Assembly: GCF_000337735.1 (NCBI RefSeq) | Contig: NZ_AOHX01000041.1 | Coordinates: 13,111-77,110, forward strand | Direction: 5' to 3' | DNA: 64,000 nucleotides | Origin: Natronorubrum sulfidifaciens JCM 14089 | Lineage (GTDB): Archaea; Halobacteriota; Halobacteria; Halobacteriales; Natrialbaceae | Part shown: in pieces, positions 32,413-42,280 of the stretch | How the letters are laid out: each line of letters opens with the position of its first letter | How positions within the stretch are numbered: the first letter of the stretch is position 1 | Made by a program: the position numbers and the translations under genes | The notes under the pieces: generated by a model | Seen by the model: the letters and a program-made list of their open reading frames with translations, nothing else | The model's database searches: none | Told to the model about the DNA's origin: nothing

Positions 32413-32459
32413 CGGGGAGAAACCGTAACGCTCGAGCGGCCTCCAGACCAAGTCGTCGT

Positions 32460-32759
32460 ATGAGCAAGTGGCTCCAGAGCGGCCGCCGCCGCGACATTTG
32501 TGTGTTGCTTGCCGGCGCAGCCGACGGCGAACTGCGCGGGCAGCAGCTGAAATCGCGCCTCGAGTCTCACTACGACGACCACCTCGAGCCGAAGGCGTTC
32601 TACGGCTCGCTGTCGGCGCTGGTCGAGTCGGGCTTCGTCGAGAAACGAACGGACGGGATACACGACGTGTACGCGCTCACGGACGGTGGCGAACAACGGC
32701 TTCGAGACCACGCCGAATGGGTACAGACGGCTCTCGATCGTCCCGACTTTGGACAGTGA
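32460..32759 (+). CDS. PadR-like winged-helix regulator
   Basis: 99 residues. RRDICVLLAGAADGELRGQQLKSRLESHY and PKAFYGSLSALVESGFVEKRTDGIHDVYALTDGG show the PadR/winged-helix core (helices 2-3, then the wing with ALTDGG). A short C-terminal helix serves for dimerisation. About 50 bp after the metallopeptidase gene on the same strand, so perhaps co-transcribed. Ligand and target are unknown. Confidence 0.8.
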   Translation: MSKWLQSGRRRDICVLLAGAADGELRGQQLKSRLESHYDDHLEPKAFYGSLSALVESGFVEKRTDGIHDVYALTDGGEQRLRDHAEWVQTALDRPDFGQ

Positions 32760-32904
32760 ATTGACAGGTCTCGGAACCAATGGGCAACGGGTGAACCGTT
32801 TACTGGACGACGGAACCGCGACCGCGGTGTGACCGCCCGGAAATGGAATATCCCGCCGGGACCGGGGTATTTTTCCGGGATGGGAACAAAGCGAAAACGA
32901 GTAG

Positions 32905-33951
32905 ATGACCACGGGCCAGCCCGAATTCACAACTGACGCCGATCTGGAGTGGTGTTATGACGCGGTTCACGGCGTCTCGCGGACTTTCTCGATCACTATC
33001 GATCGGCTCGAGGAGCCGATGGCGAGACACATCTGTATCGGATACCTCCTCTGTCGTGTCGCAGACACGATCGAAGACGCGGGACACATCCCGCCGGACA
33101 CACAGACCGAGTTGCTCACGACGTACGACCAGTTACTCGATCCGGAAACGGACCAGTCGGTCTCGGCGTTTATGGACGACCTCGAGCCATGGATTCCTGA
33201 CGAGCGCTCTGAGGATTGGAACGTCGTCGCCGAGACGCCACGCGTACTGCGAACGTTCGAATCACTCGACGAAGAGCCACGGGAGATCATGCGCGAGCCC
33301 GTCCGGGAACTCGTCGATGGGATGGCGATGTTCACGAGCCGCTATGCCGACGAAGGCGGACTGCGCCTGCAGACGCTCGAGGAACTCGAGGAGTACTGCT
33401 GGTACGCTGCAGGCACCGTCGGGACGCTCATCACGGGGCTGGTCGCCCGGGGGGCCTCCCCGAACCGTGCCGAAGAGATGCGGGAGAACGCCCGCTCGTT
33501 TGCGCTGTTGTTACAACTGGTCAACATCGCCAAAGACGTCGAGTCGGATTACCACGACGAGAACAACGTCTATCTGCCAGCCGAATGGCTCGAGGCGGAA
33601 GACGTCGACGTTGAGCAGGTCACCGACGCGGACAACCACGGCGGCGTGACGAACGTCATCAAACGCGTCACCGGACGGGCAGAGACCTATCTCGACGACG
33701 CCCATCGCTATCTCGAAGTCGTCCCCGAGACCCACGGCAACCGACTCTCGGCGTGGGCGATTCCGTATCTGCTTGCGGTCGGAACGATGCGTGAACTCCG
33801 CGAGCGGCCGGAAGACGTCATCCGTGAGGGCGATGTCAAGGTCTCTCGGTCGGAAGTGTACGCCCTCCTCCAGACGTTCGAAGGGGACGTCTCACGGTCG
33901 ACGCTCGCCGACCTCCGCAAGGAGATGGCGGAGAAACCGCTCCATCAGTGA
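32905..33951 (+). CDS. Squalene/phytoene synthase family protein, probably squalene synthase
   Basis: 348 residues. The two substrate-Mg2+ motifs are RVADTIED (about 51-58) and NIAKDVESDYHDENNVYLP. VSRTFSITIDRL at the start and the ARSFALLLQLVNIAKD helix are family hallmarks. The enzyme condenses two prenyl diphosphates head-to-head. In haloarchaea one paralogue makes squalene (for respiratory lipids) and another phytoene (bacterioruberin); the E-x-E-EYCWYAAGTVG region and lack of carotenoid neighbours favour squalene, though this is not certain. TATA-like TATTTTTCC is about 35 bp upstream. Confidence 0.85.
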   Translation: MTTGQPEFTTDADLEWCYDAVHGVSRTFSITIDRLEEPMARHICIGYLLCRVADTIEDAGHIPPDTQTELLTTYDQLLDPETDQSVSAFMDDLEPWIPDERSEDWNVVAETPRVLRTFESLDEEPREIMREPVRELVDGMAMFTSRYADEGGLRLQTLEELEEYCWYAAGTVGTLITGLVARGASPNRAEEMRENARSFALLLQLVNIAKDVESDYHDENNVYLPAEWLEAEDVDVEQVTDADNHGGVTNVIKRVTGRAETYLDDAHRYLEVVPETHGNRLSAWAIPYLLAVGTMRELRERPEDVIREGDVKVSRSEVYALLQTFEGDVSRSTLADLRKEMAEKPLHQ

Positions 33952-33954
33952 TCG

Positions 33955-33975
33955 ATCCGTTCGTTGTTTTTCACC
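33955..33975 (+). terminator. T-tract terminator after the synthase gene
   Basis: A run of five T at 33967-33971, about 15 bp after the stop codon. Confidence 0.5.
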
Positions 33976-34038
33976 GACAGATCAGCACGAGACGACGGTC
34001 GTCAGAAACTATAACATCGCTCCGTTCGACTACCCCTC

Positions 34039-34332
34039 ATGTGTCGGGAAACGAAGCGTGAACCCGCATGGGTGTCAGCCATCCGGCTGGCATTTCTGCG
34101 GGGACAGGTCACCGTCGACGGCGTAATGGACGAGGCAAACCTCCCCGCCGGATACGAACGGACCGTTCGAGACGTCCTGTCGACGATGGCCGACCGGCGA
34201 CTCCTCGAGCCGGTCGGCGAGACCGGTGAGCGGTACGTTCCGGGGCCGGTCCTCATCGAATCCGGCCGCTTCGACCTCGACTACTCCAAGGCGTCCGACG
34301 GCGGTGCCCATCGGTGGCACTCGAGCGGCTGA
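34039..34332 (+). CDS. Small wHTH-like haloarchaeal protein
   Basis: 97 residues, MCRETKREPAWVSAIRLAFL at the start. VTVDGVMDEANLPAGYERTVRDVLSTMADRRLLEPVGE has the spacing of a winged helix with a following strand pair. Weak similarity only; I do not recognise a named family. An AT-rich stretch about 25 bp upstream (ACTATAACATC) is a good promoter. It may be a small DNA-binding protein. Confidence 0.6.
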   Translation: MCRETKREPAWVSAIRLAFLRGQVTVDGVMDEANLPAGYERTVRDVLSTMADRRLLEPVGETGERYVPGPVLIESGRFDLDYSKASDGGAHRWHSSG

Positions 34333-34384
34333 GACGGGTTCCATAGCGTAAACTATGTATTGACTACGACAGTACACTGTGGCA

Positions 34385-34537
34385 ATGGGTACGCTTACGG
34401 ATACGAAGATTTCCTCGAAGAACTTGACAACCGTGCCGAAACCGGTCCGGAACTTCCTCGATGTCGGTGCGGGCGACCGAGTCGAGTGGCACGTCGAAGA
34501 CGGACAGATCGTCGTCAGAAAACGCGACGACGAGTAG
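34385..34537 (+). CDS. AbrB/SpoVT-type DNA-binding protein, 50 residues
   Basis: Reads MGTLTDTKISSKNLTTVPKP, then VRNFLDVGAGDRVEWHVEDG and QIVVRKRDDE. This is a complete swapped-hairpin AbrB domain: the TTVPKPVRNFLDVGAGDRV block is the family signature. Such dimeric regulators or antitoxins bind AT-rich DNA; no toxin gene is adjacent, so an independent regulator is more likely. It lies 18 bp before the convergent mobA-like gene. The start is the ATG with TATGTATTGAC promoter sequence upstream. Confidence 0.82.
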   Translation: MGTLTDTKISSKNLTTVPKPVRNFLDVGAGDRVEWHVEDGQIVVRKRDDE

Positions 34538-34555
34538 TCCCGACGACGCGATTGA

Positions 34556-35155
34556 TTAGAGATCGTCGGGAACGTCGATATCGCGACGAACGCCAGCGTC
34601 GTCGACCTCGATGAGCGCACTCGAGTCACTCTCGAGGAAGATTTCCCGACCCCCGATGTCGCCGTCGACGTCAGTGAGCGCGTCGAAAAAGCGCGCATCG
34701 AACACCACCGGGTTGCCGCGGTCCCCATCGAACGCCGCGGCGAGGGCCTCGCCAGCGCCGGCGGCGTACGCCGACACGAGCGTCTCGATCGTCTCGGGTG
34801 CGACGAAGGGCATATCGCCGAGCGCGACGAGGACGGCATCGACGTCGCCGCGATCGCAGACGGCCTCGATGCCGGCCCGAAGCGACGACGCCTGCCCGGT
34901 GTCGTAGGCCTCGTTGACGACTGGGTCGACCGCCAGCCCCTCGAGTGCGGCCTGCACACGATCGGCCTCGTGGCCGAGGACGACGACGACCGGGTCGACG
35001 CTGCTGTGAACGAGCGTTCGGGCGGCGTGACGGACGATTGGCTCTCCCTCGAGCGTCGCCAGCAGTTTGTTCTCACCGCCGTAGCGGCTGCTCGTGCCGG
35101 CGGCGAGGATCACCCCGGCGACGGCTGGCTCGTCGGTGGGCTCGCGCTTGTTCAT
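34556..35155 (-). CDS. Molybdenum cofactor nucleotidyltransferase (MobA/MocA-like)
   Basis: 199 residues. GVILAAGTSSRYGGENKLLA is the nucleotide-binding start, the GDMPF motif (in VALGDMPFVAP) binds metal, and GNPVVFD is the third family block. The MocA/CoxC-type enzymes put CMP on molybdopterin, the form used by CO dehydrogenases; that fits the neighbouring cox operon better than GMP-type MobA. The start overlaps the end of moeA by ATGA. It is the second gene of a two-gene Mo cofactor operon divergent from cox. Confidence 0.85.
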   Translation of the reverse strand: MNKREPTDEPAVAGVILAAGTSSRYGGENKLLATLEGEPIVRHAARTLVHSSVDPVVVVLGHEADRVQAALEGLAVDPVVNEAYDTGQASSLRAGIEAVCDRGDVDAVLVALGDMPFVAPETIETLVSAYAAGAGEALAAAFDGDRGNPVVFDARFFDALTDVDGDIGGREIFLESDSSALIEVDDAGVRRDIDVPDDL

Positions 35156-36381
35156 CGCTCCAGCACGGGGTACGGCACGACTCGGACCTGTTCGTCGGCG
35201 GCGACGCCGTCCGTCGTGATGACGACCCCATCGGCCTGACTCGCGCGCGTACTCGAGGAGAGCACGCTCGGATCGAACGTCTCCTCGTAGACCGACAGCG
35301 GCGAGTCGACGTGGCCCAGTGGCATCGCGACGCCGTCCTCGAGCGTGACGGGGATGCCGTAGGTGAAGCCGGCAGTGGAAATATCGACGTTTCGAGCCAT
35401 CCGCGCGGCGACGGTCGGCAGCGCCGTCTCGCCGGTAAAGAACGGGCGGGCGACGAGCGCCGTTACCAGATGGGCACCGATGGGTTTGCCCGGAATGGCA
35501 AACGCCACGGCGTCGTGGTCGGGCAGTTCCGCGACCGCGATGGGTTTTCCCGGTCGGAGTCGCACCCGGTGGAACAGCACGTCGCCGAGGGCATCGAGCG
35601 AACGGATGACGTAATCTTTGTCGCCGACGCTGGTGCCGCCGGTCGTGATGACGACGTCGTACGCGTCGGCCAACTCGGCGATCCGTTCTTCGACCCGGTC
35701 GTCGATGTCGGGAACCGATCCCTCGTACGTCGCCTCGTGACCCCACGAGCGCACGAGGCCGGCGAGCATCGGCGAGTCGAGGTCTCGGTGGCGACCTTCG
35801 TGGATCTCCGTCCCGGTCGCCAGCAGACCGACCGAGAGACGCTCGGTGACGGGAACCGTCTCGATTTCGAGGTCGCCGAGCAACAGCGCGTCCTTCGCGC
35901 CGAGTCGCTCGCCCGCATCGAACAGCCTTTCGCCCTCCGCGACGTTACTCCCGCGCTCGTAGACGTACGTTCCGGGCTCGAGGTCGGGGCCCGTGAGCTG
36001 GCCGTTTTCGACCGTCGCCTCCTCGCGTTTGAGCACCGCGTTCGCCGACGGCGGCAGCGGCGAGCCGGTGGCGATCCGAACCGCCGTACCGCCCTCGAGT
36101 GGGGCTGGCTCGTCTTCGGGAAACACCGGCGTCTCGACGACCTCGAGGGGGTATTCGTCGGTCGCATCGAACGCGAAGCCGTCCATCGTCGCGTGGCTCT
36201 GAACGGGGACGTCGACCGGGGCCGAAATCGGTTCGGCGAGGGTTCGCCCGGCGAGGTCGTCGAGGGGGACGTGCGCCGTCTCGAGTCGTGACAGCCACGC
36301 CGTTCGGAGCGCCCGAACGCGGTCGACAGCCGCATCGACGTCGATCAGATCGGCACCTCCATGTGAGTCAATACCTGTCAT
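35152..36381 (-). CDS. moeA: Molybdopterin molybdenumtransferase MoeA
   Basis: 409 residues. HATMDGFAFDATDE is the substrate-binding segment, VITTGGTSVGDKDYV the molybdopterin-binding motif, and LRPGKPIAVAEL and FAIPGKPIGAHLV complete domain III. The PGKP in place of PGNP is common in this family. MoeA inserts molybdate into adenylylated molybdopterin. The gene starts 160 bp from the cox operon on the opposite strand, sharing the control region, and is followed by the nucleotidyltransferase gene: together they supply cofactor for the CO dehydrogenase. Confidence 0.92.
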   Translation of the reverse strand: MTGIDSHGGADLIDVDAAVDRVRALRTAWLSRLETAHVPLDDLAGRTLAEPISAPVDVPVQSHATMDGFAFDATDEYPLEVVETPVFPEDEPAPLEGGTAVRIATGSPLPPSANAVLKREEATVENGQLTGPDLEPGTYVYERGSNVAEGERLFDAGERLGAKDALLLGDLEIETVPVTERLSVGLLATGTEIHEGRHRDLDSPMLAGLVRSWGHEATYEGSVPDIDDRVEERIAELADAYDVVITTGGTSVGDKDYVIRSLDALGDVLFHRVRLRPGKPIAVAELPDHDAVAFAIPGKPIGAHLVTALVARPFFTGETALPTVAARMARNVDISTAGFTYGIPVTLEDGVAMPLGHVDSPLSVYEETFDPSVLSSSTRASQADGVVITTDGVAADEQVRVVPYPVLER

Positions 36382-36541
36382 TTTAAAACCCTATTTTCAG
36401 ATATGATATTCGAGAAACACTAATGTTTATTTGTGTGCTATGGGAAATCATAGAGTGTGGTAAATAGTATGCACATAGTGCAGGGTTATAAAAGATGAGA
36501 TCGATCGAGACACAGCCACGGCGGCGACGAAACGGGTGGGT
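36382..36541. promoter_or_regulatory. Control region between moeA and the cox operon
   Basis: AT-rich. For cox, a TATA box TTATAAAA (36486-36493) lies next to the palindrome TGCAC-ATA-GTGCA (36470-36482), which overlaps the BRE position. A further dyad CTATG-GGAAAT-CATAG is at 36438-36453. For moeA, AATAAACA (minus strand, about 36425-36432) can serve as TATA. The palindromes are good candidates for a regulator acting on both sides. Confidence 0.7.
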
Positions 36542-37138
36542 ATGATGGAGTTCAGTGGCGAATTCGAACTCGAGGACGTCCCGCCGGAGAAAGCGTGGGT
36601 CGTGCTCTCAGACCCCATTGCCGTCCGAAACGCGCTGAAGGGCTGTCAGTACATCACGCCGATGGACGACGACTTCGGTTTCGACGACTACGAACCCGAA
36701 GAGGACGTCGAAACACTGCCCGAAGCCGACCCGGAAGACGTCGCCGCACGCGCGTTTAAAGAAGGGCAGGAGTACGCGGCGTTGATGCAAGTCGGCGTCG
36801 GCAGCGTCAAGCCCCGCTTCGAGACCTCAGTAACGATCGACGAACGCGACCACGACGACTTCATCATGACCGCAACCGGCAGCGGCACCGCAAGCGGGAG
36901 CAGCTTCAGCATGGAGTCGGGGATGCAGATCCACTCGCTCGAGGACGGCGAGGGGTCGCGCATCGAGTGGTGGACCGAGGCCGACATCTCGGGTCGGATC
37001 GCCCAGCTCGGCTCGCGGGTGATCAAGCCCGTCGCGAACAAGATCGTGGGCAACTTCTTCAGTAACATCGAACAACAGATGTCAGACGTCGAAGAGACGG
37101 ATTCGAGCATCACGGATCGAATCCGCGGGATGTTATGA
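36542..37138 (+). CDS. coxG: CO dehydrogenase subunit G (CoxG, SRPBCC fold)
   Basis: 198 residues. Helix-grip (SRPBCC) fold: MEFSGEFELEDVPPEKAWVVLSDP and ALKGCQYITPM at the start, a beta sheet ending TGSGTASGSSFSMESG, and a C-terminal helix KPVANKIVGNFFSNIEQQM that can attach to the membrane. CoxG is thought to recruit CO dehydrogenase to the membrane. The acidic loop DDDFGFDDYEPEEDVETLPE is a haloarchaeal insertion. ATG 36542 (36545 also possible). First gene of the operon, overlapping coxM by ATGA. Confidence 0.87.
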   Translation: MMEFSGEFELEDVPPEKAWVVLSDPIAVRNALKGCQYITPMDDDFGFDDYEPEEDVETLPEADPEDVAARAFKEGQEYAALMQVGVGSVKPRFETSVTIDERDHDDFIMTATGSGTASGSSFSMESGMQIHSLEDGEGSRIEWWTEADISGRIAQLGSRVIKPVANKIVGNFFSNIEQQMSDVEETDSSITDRIRGML

Positions 37139-38022
37139 AACCAGCACAGTTCGAACAGCACGAACCCAAGACCGTCGAAGAGGCTGTCAGCCTGCTCGAG
37201 AGCTTAGACGACCGGGCGATCCTCTCCGGCGGACAGAGTATGGTCCCGATGCTCCGGTTCCGGCTTGCGGTGCCGGAGACGATCATCGATATCAACCGCA
37301 TCGAGAGCCTCGACTACCTCGAGGAAGACGACGGCTGGCTCAAAATCGGCGCGCTCGCCCGTCACGCGGACGTCGAACACTCCAAACTGGTCGCCGAGAA
37401 CTACGGGAGCTTCGCCGACACGGCACCGCTGGTCGCGGACCCACAGATTCGAAACCGGGGGACAGTCGCGGGCTCTATCGCACAGGCGGACCCGAAAGGC
37501 GACTGGGGCAGCGTCTTACTCGCCCACGAGGGCGAGGTCGTCGCACAGGGGCCCGACGGCGAGCGAGTGATTCCGGCTGATGAGTTCTTCTTGCTGCCGT
37601 ACGATACGACTCTCGACGAGAACGAACTCCTCACCGAAATTCGGGTACCGACACCCGCGCCTCGAGAGGGCAGCGCCTATCACAAACTGAAACGGAAGGT
37701 GGGCGACTACGCGATGGCCGGCTCGGCCGCACGGCTCGTCCTCGACGACGAGGGCCGGATCGAGCAGGCCGGCATCGGGCTGACCGCTGTCGACATCACG
37801 AACGTCCGGGCGACCGACGCCGAGGAGCACCTCGAGGGCGAACGGCCGAGCAGCGAGCTGTTCAAACGTGCTGGCGAGTTGGCAGCCGAACAGTCGAACC
37901 CGGAATCCGACGAACACGGTGACGCGGGCTACAAAGAACGAATGGTAAACGTCCTCACCCAGCGCGCACTCGGCGACGCCGCCGAACGCGCCGGACTCGT
38001 CAAACGGAGGGTATCACAGTGA
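37135..38022 (+). CDS. coxM: CO dehydrogenase medium subunit (FAD)
   Basis: 295 residues. FAD-binding parts are [16 protein letters not shown] (about 31-47) and the second motif [16 protein letters not shown]. The C-terminal region [11 protein letters not shown] matches the CoxM/xanthine dehydrogenase FAD subunit fold. It takes electrons from the 2Fe-2S subunit to the quinone side. An acidic tail insert ([13 protein letters not shown]) is halophilic. It overlaps coxG upstream and coxS downstream by ATGA/GTGA type overlaps. Confidence 0.93.
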   Translation: MKPAQFEQHEPKTVEEAVSLLESLDDRAILSGGQSMVPMLRFRLAVPETIIDINRIESLDYLEEDDGWLKIGALARHADVEHSKLVAENYGSFADTAPLVADPQIRNRGTVAGSIAQADPKGDWGSVLLAHEGEVVAQGPDGERVIPADEFFLLPYDTTLDENELLTEIRVPTPAPREGSAYHKLKRKVGDYAMAGSAARLVLDDEGRIEQAGIGLTAVDITNVRATDAEEHLEGERPSSELFKRAGELAAEQSNPESDEHGDAGYKERMVNVLTQRALGDAAERAGLVKRRVSQ

Positions 38023-38639
38023 CGAACACACGAGAGATCACGCTGACGGTCAACGGCACTGAACACACGATCGACGTCGAACCGCGCCAACTGCTGGTGC
38101 ACGCGATCAGGGAGGAGTTGGACATGACCGGCACGCACATCGGCTGTGACACCGGCAACTGCGGGGCCTGTACAGTCCTCAAAGACGGGGAGCCAGTCAA
38201 GTCCTGTCTCATGTTCGCGACGCAAGCCGACGGGAGCGACCTCATGACCGTCGAAGGGATGGAGGAACTGCCCGAAGCGCGCGGTGACTTGCATCCGCTG
38301 CAGGAAGGCTTCCGCGAGGAACACGGCCTGCAGTGTGGCTACTGTACGCCCGGCATGCTGATGTCCGGGAAGGCGTTGCTCGACGAGAACCCGGACCCGA
38401 GCGAGGCGGAGATCCGCGAGGCAATCAGCGGCAACCTCTGTCGGTGTACCGGCTACCAGAACATCGTGCGCTCGATTGAGTACGCCGCGGAGGAACTCGA
38501 GGAGGTCGCGGCTGCCGACGGCGGCACGACCGCGGCATCGACGTTCGACGGCGAGTTCGACTGCGGCGCAGCGAACTGCTGTGGCGGCCCGTCGACCGAT
38601 CGCGATCACGACGCCACCGAAGGCGGTGAACACAGATGA
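38019..38639 (+). CDS. coxS: CO dehydrogenase small subunit (2Fe-2S) with Cys-rich tail
   Basis: 206 residues from a GTG at 38019, longer than the usual ~160. Plant-type 2Fe-2S cluster: Cys43, 48, 51 and 63 ([13 protein letters not shown]). Second cluster: [10 protein letters not shown] (106, 109) and CRCTG (141, 143). After the normal end comes an extension of about 45 residues with Cys182, Cys187 and Cys188 ([14 protein letters not shown]) and a His/Asp tail. A similar CCGG motif occurs in the XdhC/YHS protein of the same operon. The tail may bind metal or regulate assembly; this is inference. Confidence 0.92.
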   Translation: MTNTREITLTVNGTEHTIDVEPRQLLVHAIREELDMTGTHIGCDTGNCGACTVLKDGEPVKSCLMFATQADGSDLMTVEGMEELPEARGDLHPLQEGFREEHGLQCGYCTPGMLMSGKALLDENPDPSEAEIREAISGNLCRCTGYQNIVRSIEYAAEELEEVAAADGGTTAASTFDGEFDCGAANCCGGPSTDRDHDATEGGEHR

Positions 38640-41119
38640 GCAGTGATTCAGAGCGGTTCGCGGAGGCGGAAGACGGCGGCCCCCAGCCCGAAAAACACTG
38701 CGGCCACGGCCGCGGCGGGATGGGCGAGGACGTCAAACGAAAGGAAGACCAGCGCTTCATCACGGGGCGTGGCAACTACGTCGACGACATCAAGAAGCCG
38801 GACATGCTTCACTGCGAGATCGTTCGCAGTCCACACGCCCACGCCCGCATCGAGAACATCGACAAATCTCGAGCGCTGGACGTCGACGGCGTCGTCGCCG
38901 TCCTCACCGCGGACGACTTGCGCGAGTACGATCTCGCGACGATGCCGACGCTGATGGCCGACACCCAGGACGTCCTTGTCAACGACAAAGTCAAGTTCCA
39001 GTCCCAGGAGGTCGCCGCCGTCATCGCGACCGATCGGTACACGGCCAAAGACGGCGCACAGAAGGTCGTCGTCGACTACGACGTACTCGAGCCGGTCGTC
39101 GACGCCGAGGAGTCACTCGAGGACGACGCACCGCTGATCAGAGACGACATCGAGGGCCAAGAAGACAACCACTGTCTCGACTGGGAGACGGGTGACGAGG
39201 AGGCCACCGCCGAGGTCTTCGAGGAGGCCGACGTCACGGTCAAAGAGCAGATGCTCTACCAGCGCCTGCATCCCGCGCCGATCGAGACCTGTGGCGCACT
39301 CGGCGACTACGACCCCGGCAAGGACAAGCTGACCGTCCACATGACCTCGCAGGCACCCCACATCCACCGAACCCTGTTCGCACAGGTCTCGGGCATCCCC
39401 GAACACAAGATCCGGATCGTCAGCCCGGACGTTGGAGGTGGCTTTGGCAACAAGGTGCCGATCTATCCCGGCTACGTCGTCGCCGCCGCAGCGTCGTACG
39501 TCTTAGAACAGCCAGTGAAGTGGGTCGAAGAACGCTCGGAGAACATCCAGTCGACCGGCTTCGCCCGTGACTACGACATGACGGGCGAACTTGCCGCGAC
39601 CGACGACGGCGAGATTCTGGCGGTTCGAACCGACGTGCTCGCAGACCACGGCGCGTACAATGCCGTCGCCCAGCCGTCGAAGTTCCCCGCCGGGTTCTTC
39701 AACATCTTCACGGGGTCGTACGATATCGACACGGCATATGGCTCGCTGACCGCGGCCTACACCAACACCGCACCCGGCGGCGTCGCCTACCGGTGTTCGT
39801 TCCGCGTCACGGAAGCCGTCTACCTCATCGAGCGGATGGTGAAAGTCCTCGCGGACGAACTCGGGATGGACCCCGCCGAGATCCGCCGGAAGAACTTCAT
39901 CCAGCCCGAGCAGTTCCCCTACGAGAGTCCGACCGGGTGGAACTACGACTCGGGTGACTACGAGGGGGCACTGGACAAAGCCCTCGAGATGGCCGACTAC
40001 GACCACTACCGCGAGGAACAACAGCGCCGGATCGACGAGGACGCCGACACACTGCTCGGCATCGGGATCTCCTCGTTCACCGAAGTCGTCGGCGCTGGCC
40101 CCGGCAAGACCTGCGACATCGCGGGCGTCGAGATGTTCGACTCCGCCGAGATCCGGGTCCACCCGACCGGCAACGCGACGGTTCGGGTCGGCGTCCAGAC
40201 GCAGGGACAGGGTCACGAGACCACGTTCGCCCAGATCGTCGCCGAGGAACTCGGCATGGACGTCGACGACATCACCGTCGAACACGGCGACACCGACACC
40301 GATCCGTACGGCCTCGGGACCTACGGCTCCCGAAGTACGCCCGTCGCCGGCGCGGCGGCCGCCGTCGCCTCGCGCAAAGTGCGCGAGAAGGCCAAAGCCA
40401 TCGCCGCGAACGAACTCGAGGCCGCCGAAGAAGACATCACCTGGGACCGAGAAACTGGCGAGTTCCACGTCGCTGGCGCACCGGATCGATCGATCACGAT
40501 CACCGAGATCGCCGCTGGCGCGTACATGAACCATCCCTCGAGCGAAGAGCCGGGCCTCGAGGCGGTCAACTACTACGACCCACCGGAAATGACGTATCCG
40601 TTCGGCTCCTACATCGTCGTCGTGGAAGTCGACCGCGAGACCGGCGAGGTCGAGTTCGAGAAGTTCGTCGCCGTCGACGACTGTGGCAACCGCATCAACC
40701 CGATGATCATCGAGGGCCAGATCCACGGCGGACTCGCCCAGGGAATCGGGACGGCGATGTTAGAGCACGTCACCTTCGACGACAACGGCAACGTCACCGG
40801 CGGTGACTTCATGAACTATCTGCTGCCGACGTCGATGGAGATCCCGAACTTCGAGACGGGCCACACCGTGACGCCGTCGCCCCACCACCCGATCGGGGCG
40901 AAAGGGGTCGGCGAGTCGCCAACGGTTGGCTCGCCGCCGGCGATCGTCAACGCTGTCGTCGACGCGATGAGCCATGCCGGCATCACCCACGTCGAGATGC
41001 CGATGACGCCCGACACCGTCTGGGAGAAACTCGACGAAGCGGGGCTCTCGACCGACCCCGCCGACTACGTCTCCCTCGAGTTCGAGGACCAATCGAGCGA
41101 CACCACGGCTGACGACTGA
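38636..41119 (+). CDS. coxL: Form I aerobic CO dehydrogenase large subunit
   Basis: 827 residues; molybdopterin-cytosine-dinucleotide subunit that oxidises CO to CO2. The active-site loop AYRCSFR (384-390, Cys387) is the diagnostic form I AYxCSFR motif; Cys carries the Mo-S-Cu bridge. The catalytic Glu760 is in [26 protein letters not shown] and the [16 protein letters not shown] block bind the cofactor. An N-terminal extension with [12 protein letters not shown] precedes the normal start and adds another Cys/His site. ATGA overlap with coxS. Form II (xanthine-dehydrogenase-like) is excluded by the loop. Confidence 0.95.
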   Translation: MSSDSERFAEAEDGGPQPEKHCGHGRGGMGEDVKRKEDQRFITGRGNYVDDIKKPDMLHCEIVRSPHAHARIENIDKSRALDVDGVVAVLTADDLREYDLATMPTLMADTQDVLVNDKVKFQSQEVAAVIATDRYTAKDGAQKVVVDYDVLEPVVDAEESLEDDAPLIRDDIEGQEDNHCLDWETGDEEATAEVFEEADVTVKEQMLYQRLHPAPIETCGALGDYDPGKDKLTVHMTSQAPHIHRTLFAQVSGIPEHKIRIVSPDVGGGFGNKVPIYPGYVVAAAASYVLEQPVKWVEERSENIQSTGFARDYDMTGELAATDDGEILAVRTDVLADHGAYNAVAQPSKFPAGFFNIFTGSYDIDTAYGSLTAAYTNTAPGGVAYRCSFRVTEAVYLIERMVKVLADELGMDPAEIRRKNFIQPEQFPYESPTGWNYDSGDYEGALDKALEMADYDHYREEQQRRIDEDADTLLGIGISSFTEVVGAGPGKTCDIAGVEMFDSAEIRVHPTGNATVRVGVQTQGQGHETTFAQIVAEELGMDVDDITVEHGDTDTDPYGLGTYGSRSTPVAGAAAAVASRKVREKAKAIAANELEAAEEDITWDRETGEFHVAGAPDRSITITEIAAGAYMNHPSSEEPGLEAVNYYDPPEMTYPFGSYIVVVEVDRETGEVEFEKFVAVDDCGNRINPMIIEGQIHGGLAQGIGTAMLEHVTFDDNGNVTGGDFMNYLLPTSMEIPNFETGHTVTPSPHHPIGAKGVGESPTVGSPPAIVNAVVDAMSHAGITHVEMPMTPDTVWEKLDEAGLSTDPADYVSLEFEDQSSDTTADD

Positions 41120-41149
41120 TCAGATCGTGCTCACAGACCACCCACCGAC

Positions 41150-42280
41150 ATGACACCAGACACCGCATCCGACGCCGACCTCGCGGCGCGCGAGCGAGCG
41201 CTGCAAGCGCGTGAGGAACCGTACGCACAGGCGACCGTCGTCCGCCGTGAGCCACCAGTGTCAGCAACCGTCGGCGATCGGGCGCTCGTGACCGCCGACG
41301 GCGAGTTACACGGCTGGATCGGCGGCGTCTCCTGTGCACAATCGCGGGTGGCCGACGAGGCCCAGTCGGCTATCGCCGACGGCGAGCCACGACTGATCGG
41401 CATCGCCCCCGATCCCGACGCGATCGATCGGCCCGGCCTCGAGGCGTTCCCGATGCAGTGTCACAGTCAGGGCACCCTCGAGGTGTTCATCGACCCCGTG
41501 CGTCCGGCGACACGACTGCTCGTCGTGGGTGGATCACCGATCGCCCACTCGCTGGTCAGGCTGGCAAGCGAACTTGACGTCGAGGTAGTGCTCGTCGATC
41601 CCGACGGAGCCGACGCCGATATCCCGACGGAGACGACCGTTTTGACGACGCTCGAGTCCGACGAGATCGTCGAGGCAGTCGGCAGCGGGCCGCTCGTCGC
41701 CATCGCTTCGATGGGCGAGTACGACGCCCGCGGCGTCGTCGCCGGCATCCGCGCTGGAGCACCGTACATCGGCCTCGTAGCCAGTGAGACGCGGGCCGCA
41801 GAGACCGTCGACCACGTTGCCGGACTCCTCGAGGAAGCGCCGGACACCGTGCGCGACGCGGTCACGAGCCCGGCGGGGATCGACATCTCGGCCTCGAGCG
41901 CACCGGAGATCGCGACGAGCCTGCTCGCCGAACTGGTCGAGGTTCGAGCGACCACCAGTGGGGTGGCGGCCTCGAGCGGGCTGGCTACCCACACGGCTGC
42001 CAGCAACGCCTGCGATGCAGACACTGCCGACACCAGCGAGTCGGCGACGGAGACAGCCTCGTGCTGTGGCGGCGGCGAGCGCCCATCGACAACAGAAGCG
42101 AGTGACGAGTCGGCCGTCGATCCCGTCTGTGGGATGACGGTCGACCCGGACGAGGCACCGCAGATCACCCACCAGAAGACGACCTACTACTTCTGTTGTC
42201 ACGGCTGTGCCGACGCCTTTCGAACCGAGCCCGACGAGTATCTCGAGGAATCCACGACCGAAACGATGAACTCAGTATGA
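41150..42280 (+). CDS. XdhC/CoxI-like protein fused to a YHS metal-binding domain
   Basis: 376 residues. The XdhC domain covers about 1-290: WIGGVSCAQSR, FPMQCHSQGTLEVFIDPV and a Rossmann fold LLVVGGSPIAHSLVRLA. It is used in cofactor sulfuration and delivery. A linker with CCGGGERPST (around 305) follows, then a YHS domain: DPVCGMTVDPDEAP at about 324 and FCCHGCADAF near 348. YHS domains in copper ATPases bind copper or other soft metals. In a CO dehydrogenase locus this suggests sulfur and/or copper supply to the Mo-S-Cu centre. It follows coxL by 30 bp and overlaps coxD. Confidence 0.88.
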   Translation: MTPDTASDADLAARERALQAREEPYAQATVVRREPPVSATVGDRALVTADGELHGWIGGVSCAQSRVADEAQSAIADGEPRLIGIAPDPDAIDRPGLEAFPMQCHSQGTLEVFIDPVRPATRLLVVGGSPIAHSLVRLASELDVEVVLVDPDGADADIPTETTVLTTLESDEIVEAVGSGPLVAIASMGEYDARGVVAGIRAGAPYIGLVASETRAAETVDHVAGLLEEAPDTVRDAVTSPAGIDISASSAPEIATSLLAELVEVRATTSGVAASSGLATHTAASNACDADTADTSESATETASCCGGGERPSTTEASDESAVDPVCGMTVDPDEAPQITHQKTTYYFCCHGCADAFRTEPDEYLEESTTETMNSV

